This document shows, in pieces, positions 34,881 to 42,920 of a DNA stretch of 64,000 bases. The stretch comes from Vibrio sp. SCSIO 43135 (GTDB lineage: Bacteria > Pseudomonadota > Gammaproteobacteria > Enterobacterales > Vibrionaceae). The notes under the pieces are model-generated. The model ran no database searches. It was given only the letters and a program-made list of their open reading frames with translations, and was not told where the DNA came from. The DNA lies in NCBI RefSeq assembly GCF_023716665.1, contig NZ_CP071860.1:1054001-1118000 (forward strand), in the 5' to 3' direction. A program made the translations under genes and the position numbers. Every line of letters starts with the position of its first letter. Within the stretch, counting starts at the first letter, position 1.

Positions 34881-35906
34881 GTGAGCAAATTTTTATTAAA
34901 CTTAAAGGATGACTGGCAAGCTAGGTGCGCGGATATGAAGGATTCTCAGCAATGCTTATCGATGATAAGTGAAGGCCATTTCGATATTAGCAAGTGGCAA
35001 GAGTTAGTCGATTTAGTTGCGGAACTTTTTGGCTCAGACAGTGGCACCATCGTCCAGCTCAACCAAGATGAATTTCGCGTCCTTGTCACCAGCGGCAACA
35101 AAGATAACTTTTTAAAGCAAGGTGATGCTTGGCCCAGAGAAGTACAGAGCTTTTGTAAACATGCCGTAGAGACAAAACAAGGGCTCTACGTGGAAAATGC
35201 ATTGGTCGACGATGTTTGGAAAAACGCGCCTGTCGTTGTGCAGGAGTCGGTTCGTTCTTACTGTGGATTACCCATTTTTTGGCCGAACGGTGACGTATTC
35301 GGCACCATTTGCATGATTGATAAACATGTGACTGACTACGATGAAAAACTTCACCGGCTGCTCAATCAGATGTGTCGTTTAGTCGCGGCTGATCTTAAGC
35401 ATTTGTGTAATCTCGACGAGATTCGAAGCTTAGCTCTAGTTGATGAACTGACAGAATTGCTAAATCGCCGTGGCTTCAAGCTACTCGGCGAACAAAAAAT
35501 CAAAGATGCTCCCCGATACCAGCAAGCAATGGGGATGCTCTACATCGACGTTAACCGAATGAAAATGGTCAACGATCAATACGGCCACCAAGCTGGCGAC
35601 GAATGCCTAAAAACACTGGCTGATGTTCTGCAAAAAGAGTGTCGTGACAACGATGTAGTCGCCCGTTTGGGAGGCGATGAGTTTGTTGTTCTGTCTCTGC
35701 TTAGCAATCGACGAGAGCTGGGCTTGCTGGCTCAACGAATTACCGACTTCTATGCCCATCAAACTCAAGGCGTAGACCACCTTTCCCTTACCAGCTTAAG
35801 TATTGGCCAAACCATTAATGATTGCTTTAGCAATATCACTCTAGACCAGCTGATAGCCGAATCCGATGAAAGCATGTATGAAGTGAAACGAAAGTCGCGT
35901 CAGTAA
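34881..35906 (+). CDS. Cytosolic diguanylate cyclase, GAF-GGDEF
   Basis: A 341-residue soluble protein. A GAF domain (about 35-170, with RSYCGLPIFWPNGDVFGTIC) precedes a GGDEF domain (about 180-340). The active site GGDEF is at 264-268 and the I-site RDND at 255-258, so it should be active and feedback-inhibited. It starts with GTG at 34881; ATG 34935 is an alternative. It borders the two-component block that encodes an HD-GYP phosphodiesterase, providing the opposing activity. The GAF ligand is unknown. Confidence 0.88.
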   Translation: MSKFLLNLKDDWQARCADMKDSQQCLSMISEGHFDISKWQELVDLVAELFGSDSGTIVQLNQDEFRVLVTSGNKDNFLKQGDAWPREVQSFCKHAVETKQGLYVENALVDDVWKNAPVVVQESVRSYCGLPIFWPNGDVFGTICMIDKHVTDYDEKLHRLLNQMCRLVAADLKHLCNLDEIRSLALVDELTELLNRRGFKLLGEQKIKDAPRYQQAMGMLYIDVNRMKMVNDQYGHQAGDECLKTLADVLQKECRDNDVVARLGGDEFVVLSLLSNRRELGLLAQRITDFYAHQTQGVDHLSLTSLSIGQTINDCFSNITLDQLIAESDESMYEVKRKSRQ

Positions 35907-35917
35907 CTCCGCAACCT

Positions 35918-36883
35918 TTATTCTATTGCTTGCCAACTGTCCGGCGGAGTTAAGCCCCAGCGGGCCATTTCCTGCGGGTGATAAATAGCTTGGCCTTTTT
36001 GACCAACACGGATTGGGATTTCACTCGCCGATTTACCGGCTACGATCGCCGTCACCGCTTTCCCAGCCGACTCTCCCTGACTTTCCCCAAACAGCACCAC
36101 TCCACCCGCTGCTTTGCCTTTCCCAACAGAGAAATCCCAAAAACCAAATAAAGGAACTTGAGAATGTTTGTTGGTCCAACTGACTATCGTGTCGGCCGTC
36201 ACATTGTCGCCGTTACGATCTACGATCGTATGGTACAACCCGATGACAATCGCCCCAACTCCGTCCTGGTTTGCGGATAGCACTTTGTCGTGCCATTGAG
36301 CTTGAGTTTCAATCGTTAGGATTTCAGCCTCCATTCCGATTGATTGGCTGAGCGTTTGATATTGACCTTCCATGTATCGCTGAGCAATGGTTGACGTCAC
36401 TCCCGAATCGAACATCACGCGGATTTTTTTCCTGCCTTCAGGCAGCATAGTTTCAATTTCCCCCATAGTTTTTACAAACAAAGGCTGCTCCAAAATGCCA
36501 GTGACTTTGGCTTGCCCTTGATATTTCGCAAGCAATTTTCTTGGATTGGAATTAATGCCTAGAAACACGATGGAAATGGGCTCATCGTACAATTTAGGCA
36601 GCATATAACTCAGGGCGTTGTCGTCACCTAAGATGACGACTTGCGGGGCAATGTCTTGGTAGGTTTGGTAAGCTCTATTCGCCGACAGCTGATATTCCGA
36701 CTTCGGTATCCGCTTGGTGTCCATCTGAAACTTCACTAGTTCAATGTCGTCGGTTAACTGACTCTCTATGCCTCGAACGTAACTTTTGTCCCACGCGTAC
36801 TCACTGTGATAGCTTTCAATCAGCAAAACCGTCGCAGCAAACGAGTTAACGCTCCAAATACATAGAAACAGCAATACCTTCAT
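35918..36883 (-). CDS. Periplasmic binding protein, ABC_sub_bind family
   Basis: A 321-residue exported protein with signal peptide 1-16 (cleavage near SFA-A) and the bilobed fold of the ABC_sub_bind/DUF534 type (ESYHSEYAWDKSYVRGIESQ, VVILGDDNALSYMLPK, VFLGINSNPRKL). No ABC permease or ATPase is adjacent. It is divergent, across 95 bp, from a membrane histidine kinase with a small periplasmic domain, so it likely presents a ligand to that kinase. GGAGG precedes the ATG. The ligand is not deducible. Confidence 0.82.
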   Translation of the reverse strand: MKVLLFLCIWSVNSFAATVLLIESYHSEYAWDKSYVRGIESQLTDDIELVKFQMDTKRIPKSEYQLSANRAYQTYQDIAPQVVILGDDNALSYMLPKLYDEPISIVFLGINSNPRKLLAKYQGQAKVTGILEQPLFVKTMGEIETMLPEGRKKIRVMFDSGVTSTIAQRYMEGQYQTLSQSIGMEAEILTIETQAQWHDKVLSANQDGVGAIVIGLYHTIVDRNGDNVTADTIVSWTNKHSQVPLFGFWDFSVGKGKAAGGVVLFGESQGESAGKAVTAIVAGKSASEIPIRVGQKGQAIYHPQEMARWGLTPPDSWQAIE

Positions 36884-36978
36884 AGGCGCCTCCTACCTTG
36901 AGTGTAGCCCAGCGCAAGTTAAGCATGTATGTATATTAGTCCTATACTAAACCTATGGTTTAACGGGTTGGCCTTGGT

Positions 36979-38937
36979 ATGGGTAGATATCACAAGTTCG
37001 AAGAAGGCGTCGAGCACCCTTTATTCAGCCGAATTGGCCGAAGAATCATTTTGATCATGATTCTACTCAGCGGAGCCATCACTCTTGTTACCACACTCAT
37101 GCAACTCTACTGGGACTATAACCAAGAATTCGATGATGTTGAGCAACGGCACTACGAGGTCGAGAATGTTCATGCCAGCCTACTGGCTTCATCGTTGTGG
37201 AATTTCGATTTAATTCTTCTCCAACAACGTTTAGACGGCTTGGTCAACTTACCTAAAATCGACTACCTAGAAATACGTTCCGGACGTTACACATTCAGTG
37301 CTGGAGAAAAGGTTCAAGACAATGCAGTATCAAACCTCTATCCGTTGTTTCATCAAGCGACAGATGCAAGCGAACCAGAAGAGATTGGGGAAATTTACGT
37401 AGAGTCCAACGCCCAAGCTATCTATAGCTACCTTTTGAAGCAGTTTTTCATCACCTTATTGTTGAACGCTTTAAAAACCGCGCTGGTGTGCTATCTGATC
37501 TTAATGGTATTCCACCAAAGCGTGAATCGACGCATATTCGAAGTTGCCAAGTACTTACGTTTTTTCAACCCTCGACACCCCAAAGGCCCGCTCCAATTGC
37601 CATACAACAAGTGGATAATGGAACAAGACGACGAACTTAACTGGCTCGCGGACGAAACCAATAAAATCACTCAAAACGTCACCACACTTTACGACAACAT
37701 CAAACAAGAACAGGAGCGCTTAGCCGACTTTGCTCATACTGCCTCTGATTGGCTCTGGGAAACCGACGCTCAAGGGCGACTCATCTATTGCTCAGACCCC
37801 ATGCAAGAGGCATTCAGTATCGATACTCAAACTAAGCCGAACGTCAAAGACATACCAGAATTCTCTCAACTGAATAATCTTCCAGTCCAACTTGCATTGA
37901 AACAAGACTTCTCGATGTGCGAAGAAAGCTTCACTATGGCAGGCACACACTACCACGTGATGTTTCAGGCTAAAGCGCGCTACGAGAAACAGGACTTTGT
38001 CGGTTATCGTGGTAGCGCAATAAATATTACAGCACTAAAAAATGCCCAGCATGAACTCGAATTTCTCAACCGAAACCTCGAACAGACAGTCGCTAATCGA
38101 ACTCACGATTTAGAACAAAGCATGAAGCAACTTCAGGCTGCGCAAGACCAGTTGATTCAATCTGAAAAATTAGCAGCCCTTGGTGGACTAGTTGCGGGAG
38201 TTGCCCATGAAGTCAATACTCCTTTGGGCATCTCAGTGACAGCTGCCTCTGTGATTAAAGACGTTACCCAAGAACTGAACTCATTGTTTGAAAATGGAAC
38301 ACTAACGAGCAACCAATTCTCCGATTTGATGGAACAAATCAGTGAAGGTACAAGTATGCTGGAAAGCAACCTTAGCCGTGCAGCCCAGCTCATCAAGGAT
38401 TTTAAACAAACTGCTGTCGACCAAGTCTCTGAGAGCCGCAGCCAGTTTAATGTTAAACAGGTGCTTGAAGCCTTAATCGCCTCACTTCATCCTGAAACTC
38501 GCAAGGTGCCCGTAGTCCCTGCTCTAGACGGCAGTAGTAGCATCCACATGAATAGCTTACCCGGCGTGCTGACTCAAATCGTCTCAAACCTCATCATGAA
38601 CAGCATCAATCATGCATTTTCAAATCAAGAACAGCCAGAAATTGCAATTGCGTTTGAAGACGATGATGACTGGGTCATATTCCACTATCAAGACAATGGC
38701 TCTGGCGTAGATAAAGCCTTGCATCAGAAGATATTTGAGCCCTTTTTTACCAGCAAACGAGGCAAAGGTGGTTCAGGGCTCGGTTTGAACCTCGTTTACA
38801 ATCTTGTGAATCAGAAACTAAAAGGAGAATTGGAGTTTGAATCCAAACTGAATCAAGGCGTCCACTTTACCTTACGCATTCCAAAAGACTTACCCTTGTC
38901 CGATGCAGAGCAAGGCGATACTGACTATCATATTTAA
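36979..38937 (+). CDS. Membrane sensor histidine kinase with PAS-like domain
   Basis: A 652-residue kinase. TM1 is at about 20-45, a periplasmic sensor at 46-150, TM2 at 155-178. A cytosolic PAS-like segment (about 245-355, DWLWETDAQGRLIYCSDPM) and a coiled coil (355-395) follow. HisKA has His410 in GVAHEVNTPLGI, and the HATPase has the N box around NLIMNSINHAF, DNGSG and GSGLGLNLV. No receiver domain is fused. It shares the HE(V/L)NTPLGI.VTAAS phosphorylation-site sequence with the Amt-kinase 1.7 kb away. It converges on the HD-GYP regulator, 28 bp off, which is its probable output. Confidence 0.92.
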   Translation: MGRYHKFEEGVEHPLFSRIGRRIILIMILLSGAITLVTTLMQLYWDYNQEFDDVEQRHYEVENVHASLLASSLWNFDLILLQQRLDGLVNLPKIDYLEIRSGRYTFSAGEKVQDNAVSNLYPLFHQATDASEPEEIGEIYVESNAQAIYSYLLKQFFITLLLNALKTALVCYLILMVFHQSVNRRIFEVAKYLRFFNPRHPKGPLQLPYNKWIMEQDDELNWLADETNKITQNVTTLYDNIKQEQERLADFAHTASDWLWETDAQGRLIYCSDPMQEAFSIDTQTKPNVKDIPEFSQLNNLPVQLALKQDFSMCEESFTMAGTHYHVMFQAKARYEKQDFVGYRGSAINITALKNAQHELEFLNRNLEQTVANRTHDLEQSMKQLQAAQDQLIQSEKLAALGGLVAGVAHEVNTPLGISVTAASVIKDVTQELNSLFENGTLTSNQFSDLMEQISEGTSMLESNLSRAAQLIKDFKQTAVDQVSESRSQFNVKQVLEALIASLHPETRKVPVVPALDGSSSIHMNSLPGVLTQIVSNLIMNSINHAFSNQEQPEIAIAFEDDDDWVIFHYQDNGSGVDKALHQKIFEPFFTSKRGKGGSGLGLNLVYNLVNQKLKGELEFESKLNQGVHFTLRIPKDLPLSDAEQGDTDYHI

Positions 38938-38965
38938 CCCGTCAGCTTGATTGAACTAGATAGTT

Positions 38966-40510
38966 TCAATCTGGCAGAGAATCACGTATCGCAATGAAGT
39001 CGTCCCAGTTGTCGACCATAAGGTCCACCAGTTCAGGCTCAAAGTGTTTGCCACGCTGCGCGACAATCTCTTGCATAATTTCGTCATCAGGCCAAGGCTC
39101 TTTGTAGCAGCGCTTCGCGCCAAGTGCATCAAACACATCGGCCAAAGCGGTAATGCGCCCACTAATCGGAATATCTCTACCAGATAGCTGCTCTGGATAC
39201 CCCGAGCCATCCCATTTCTCATGGTGAGAGCCTGCAATTTCTCTGGCGACGGTAATGAGTTTACGATTAGAGCGACTCAGTATGTCCACGCCATATTCCA
39301 CATGCTTTTGCATCACTTCCCATTCATCAGCATCCAATTTACCCGGTTTGTGTAGAATGCTGTCCGGGATGGCAACTTTGCCCACATCATGCAAAGGAGA
39401 GGCAGATTTGATCAACTCAACATCATATTCAGGTAGCCCATAGAGCTGAGCCAACCGCTCAGAAATCAACGCAACCCGTTCCACATGTGCCCCTGTTTCT
39501 TTACTTCGCGCTTCTACCGCATTCGCCAGATTGTGAACCAGTTCTTTCGAGGTCTCTTTTAGATCTTCAAGCAAGTGAAGGTTTTCAAACGTAAGCCCGA
39601 TATTTTGCATGTAGATTTCAAGCAGCTGCTTATCGAGTTCGGAGAGTTCTCGATTCAAGTTGATGTACAGAAGATTATCTAAGCCACGATCGTCATTCAT
39701 AAACAGTACAAACGCATCATCGAAACTTTGAGTTTTACGCTCTTCTAGTGCTTGCTTGCACCGCTGTGAAACGCTTGCGGGTAAGACATCAAAGGAACAC
39801 TCTGAATAGAAGTTAACGTAGCCGCCCGTCGCAGCGAGTGTCAGCGCACAGCTTTCTTCTCCTTCTGGCCTAGGCTGAACAATGCAATAAAATGCCGATG
39901 CGTTAAGTTGAAGTAAGGAGGTTAACTGACTGAGTACAGACGAAGCGTAGGCCTGCAATGAGGAGGTATTTTGCACATTAGCCGATGCGCTAATTACACG
40001 ACTAAGCCCTTTTTTCTGCTCTTCAATCAGGCATAAGTCGCGATAGGAACGCAACATGGAATACAACAAAGTTTTCAGCTTTTGGGTAGTTAACTCGGTC
40101 TTTTCTTTGTAATCATCAATCTCATAATCTTTGATGATCACATCTTCAGGGGCTTGTCCTGCCTGCCCTGTTCTCAATACCAATCGAATAGAGTGATTAT
40201 TCAGCTCATCACGAATGTACTTAATGAGCTCTAGCCCGGCATGTTCGGTTTCCATGACAACATCAACCAATGCGAGTGCTATATCATCCGTTTGCGCTAA
40301 GAGCTCTTTCGCTTCGGCCGCTGAAAGCGCCGAAATCAGTTCTAACTTTCGGTGTTGAAACTCAAAGCCGCTCAGTGCCAGTTTGGTGACTTTGTGCATT
40401 TGCTCATCATCGTCCACTAGCAATACTTTCCACGCCTTTTCCAGCTTCTCGACTGCTGCTGTAGGAGGCTTTTCTTCCCCTTCATGTCGATAGTCTGCAA
40501 ATAGTTCCAT
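38966..40510 (-). CDS. Response regulator with HD-GYP c-di-GMP phosphodiesterase
   Basis: A 514-residue protein: receiver domain (about 27-150; acid pocket Asp33-35, phosphoacceptor Asp83), a GAF-like DUF3369 linker (about 155-320) and HD-GYP (about 322-510). The metal site is intact: HD at 374-375 in LHDVGK, SHHEKWDG, and GYP at 437-439. It should hydrolyse c-di-GMP when phosphorylated. It follows the Amt-kinase gene by about 83 bp on the same strand, has GGAGAG before its ATG, and converges with a second kinase. Both kinases are plausible phosphate donors. Confidence 0.92.
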   Translation of the reverse strand: MELFADYRHEGEEKPPTAAVEKLEKAWKVLLVDDDEQMHKVTKLALSGFEFQHRKLELISALSAAEAKELLAQTDDIALALVDVVMETEHAGLELIKYIRDELNNHSIRLVLRTGQAGQAPEDVIIKDYEIDDYKEKTELTTQKLKTLLYSMLRSYRDLCLIEEQKKGLSRVISASANVQNTSSLQAYASSVLSQLTSLLQLNASAFYCIVQPRPEGEESCALTLAATGGYVNFYSECSFDVLPASVSQRCKQALEERKTQSFDDAFVLFMNDDRGLDNLLYINLNRELSELDKQLLEIYMQNIGLTFENLHLLEDLKETSKELVHNLANAVEARSKETGAHVERVALISERLAQLYGLPEYDVELIKSASPLHDVGKVAIPDSILHKPGKLDADEWEVMQKHVEYGVDILSRSNRKLITVAREIAGSHHEKWDGSGYPEQLSGRDIPISGRITALADVFDALGAKRCYKEPWPDDEIMQEIVAQRGKHFEPELVDLMVDNWDDFIAIRDSLPD

Positions 40511-40593
40511 AGTCTCTCCCCCGTCGGGTCGGCTGCTCTTTTAGGTTTAGCACAAAACGACCGCTTTTTATCCTCCCAGAGATCGCAACAAGG

Positions 40594-42882
40594 TTAGGCG
40601 GTTGCCTCTCTCGCGCTCGCTGCAGGCATAGAAATAATAAAGCGCGCCCCGGCAGCAGGCTCACTCTCGACGCTTATCGAGCCATTAAACTTTTTGGTAC
40701 AGATGTTGTAGACCATATAAAGCCCCAGCCCAACACCGCCATTAGCGCGAAGCGTCGTAAAGAATGGTTGAAAGATTTGCTCAATGTGCTCACCGTTAAT
40801 ACCGCGCCCGTTGTCTTCAACAGTCAGTTGGATAAGTTCGCCTAACGACACGACAGACACGGTTATGTGCTTGTTGCCAGCGGGCTCACCGGAAAATGCA
40901 TGCTTTACGCTATTGTTGACCAGCTCTTCTAACGCACAACGCAATGACAGTGGTGGCACATGCGCCAGCACTTCTTTGTCGCAATCAATCGTGAATTCGA
41001 CACCATTAGCAGTAAGTTTTTCGTTAAGGTGAATGTAGATGTCGTTGAGTATTTCATTTAACACCACGACTTTAGGCTCTTCCGGCGACATCTCTTGATC
41101 CACCGCTTTGAACTGACTTACCAAATCGGAAGAACGATATAGATTGTCGTTGATCATCTCTAAACATTGAGTCGACACGCTAAAAAACTCAGCCATATCT
41201 TCAACTGAGATCGTATGGTCATTAAAGCGCTCTTTTAACACTTGGGAACGCTCATGGAGTAAAGAGGCTGCCGTCACTGTGATGCCAAGTGGCGTATTTA
41301 GTTCGTGCGCCATACCAACCAACATGCCCGATAGCGCTGCCATTTTCTTGGTTTCCATGAGCTGAGTTTGGGTATGTTTGAATTTTTCTATCAGCTCCAT
41401 CAACGAACTTTGATTACTTTCAAGCTGGAGCGTTTTACTGCTGATTTGATCTTCTACTTCATCCAGAATAGAACGTAAACTATCAACCATAGTCACCAGA
41501 GAATTGGCCAGTACGTCTTTATCACTGTGTGGCGTGATCTCTACTTCTCGTAAGTTGCCCTGACTAATATCGTGCAAGACTTCAATGTTCTTTTCTAATT
41601 CATCAAGTAGGTGGTTAAAAGAAGTCGCCACATCTCCAGCTTCCGTACCGATTTCGACGGGAACACGGCGGGTGTAGTCTCCTTGTGCGCTAATTTTCTC
41701 GATGGTTTTGACAGCTTCAAACCAACTCATGGTCACACCATGTTCACTGATGTTCAGGCCGACTTTCTCATCATTTTCCGTCACCCGGTGCAACCCTTTG
41801 CGCTTAAGCAATGTGAATATCAAAAACCCCGTCAGGCCTGCCCACGCAAGCACCAATAACACGCCAAGCAATTGAATCAACAGCATGTAGAATAATGGCT
41901 CCCCTGTCGTTCGGCTGGCCACAAAACCTGCATAGATTGTCCCGAGCACACCACAGAAAAGATGCACGGGTACTGCGCCGACGGGATCGTCAATTTCCTT
42001 TTTAATTAACCACTTATCTCCTAGCAGTACGGTGAATGCCCCTAGTGCCCCTAACACCAGCACATCATATATCGACACCAAATGAACACTGGCTGTCACC
42101 GCGACCAAACCACCCAAAATGCTGTTCATGACATAAGTGATAGGAATGTGCTTCTTATTCAGCACCAACAGCAAAGCAACCACTCCGGCGGTGGCCCCTG
42201 CAAGCAAGGTATAGAGCAAAATTGAGGAAATGCTGGAGTTAAACTGATACAAGCTCCCGCCGTTAAATCCCATCCAAGCAAACAGGAGAAAGAACACGCC
42301 CAGCGTCACTAAGGTTAGGTTATACGAAGGGAATGCCAACGCATTCTTACCCTGATGGAAACGCAGATACCTTGGGCCGATTATACAAGTGCCAATTAAG
42401 CCAATTATCCCACCAGTTACGTGGACAATGGTGCTACCCGCAAAGTCAGTAAAATGGTTTAACACAAACCATGAGTGCGGATTCCAACCATAGTAGGCAA
42501 TCACAGGGTAAGACAGCGCACCGACAAAAAATGCGACAATTACATAGCCTTTAAAGCTCATTCGCTCGGCAACACATCCGGACACAATCGTCGCAGCGGT
42601 TGTCACAAACATAATATTGAAAAGTAACACTGGCGCGCTATCTGGGTTAATTGGCCAATGCTCAAACGAAAAAAGGCTTTCACCTCCCGTGAGGTGAAAG
42701 CCCCAAAACACAAATACAAAACTGACGACGACAAAGTCAGCAAGATTCTTCATTGCGACATTAACGGAGTTTTTCGCGCGAATACTCCCTGTCTCAATGA
42801 GGGTAAAACCTGCTTGCATCAGGAACGCTAGCGCAGAACACAGCAGTAACCAAAGCAAGGTTATCGGATCCATTTCCGACAT
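40594..42882 (-). CDS. Ammonium transporter domain fused to a histidine kinase
   Basis: A 762-residue fusion (start ATG 42882 with AAGGGG upstream). Residues 1-360 are an Amt/Rh channel with about 11 helices. The Amt pore residues are kept: Asp146 in DFAGSTIVH and the twin histidines His154 and His307 (VPVHLFCG). A HAMP-like segment (about 385-440, SAQGDYTRRVPVE) joins it to HisKA with His526 (GMAHELNTPLGI) and a HATPase (Asn656 N box; DNGRG; GVGLGLYMV). It should sense, and perhaps pass, ammonium and phosphorylate the HD-GYP regulator encoded next. No glnK lies nearby, unlike amtB loci. Confidence 0.92.
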   Translation of the reverse strand: MSEMDPITLLWLLLCSALAFLMQAGFTLIETGSIRAKNSVNVAMKNLADFVVVSFVFVFWGFHLTGGESLFSFEHWPINPDSAPVLLFNIMFVTTAATIVSGCVAERMSFKGYVIVAFFVGALSYPVIAYYGWNPHSWFVLNHFTDFAGSTIVHVTGGIIGLIGTCIIGPRYLRFHQGKNALAFPSYNLTLVTLGVFFLLFAWMGFNGGSLYQFNSSISSILLYTLLAGATAGVVALLLVLNKKHIPITYVMNSILGGLVAVTASVHLVSIYDVLVLGALGAFTVLLGDKWLIKKEIDDPVGAVPVHLFCGVLGTIYAGFVASRTTGEPLFYMLLIQLLGVLLVLAWAGLTGFLIFTLLKRKGLHRVTENDEKVGLNISEHGVTMSWFEAVKTIEKISAQGDYTRRVPVEIGTEAGDVATSFNHLLDELEKNIEVLHDISQGNLREVEITPHSDKDVLANSLVTMVDSLRSILDEVEDQISSKTLQLESNQSSLMELIEKFKHTQTQLMETKKMAALSGMLVGMAHELNTPLGITVTAASLLHERSQVLKERFNDHTISVEDMAEFFSVSTQCLEMINDNLYRSSDLVSQFKAVDQEMSPEEPKVVVLNEILNDIYIHLNEKLTANGVEFTIDCDKEVLAHVPPLSLRCALEELVNNSVKHAFSGEPAGNKHITVSVVSLGELIQLTVEDNGRGINGEHIEQIFQPFFTTLRANGGVGLGLYMVYNICTKKFNGSISVESEPAAGARFIISMPAASAREATA

Positions 42883-42920
42883 GAGTAACCCCTTCTGCAT
42901 ACCTTAACTTTGCGCCTTAC

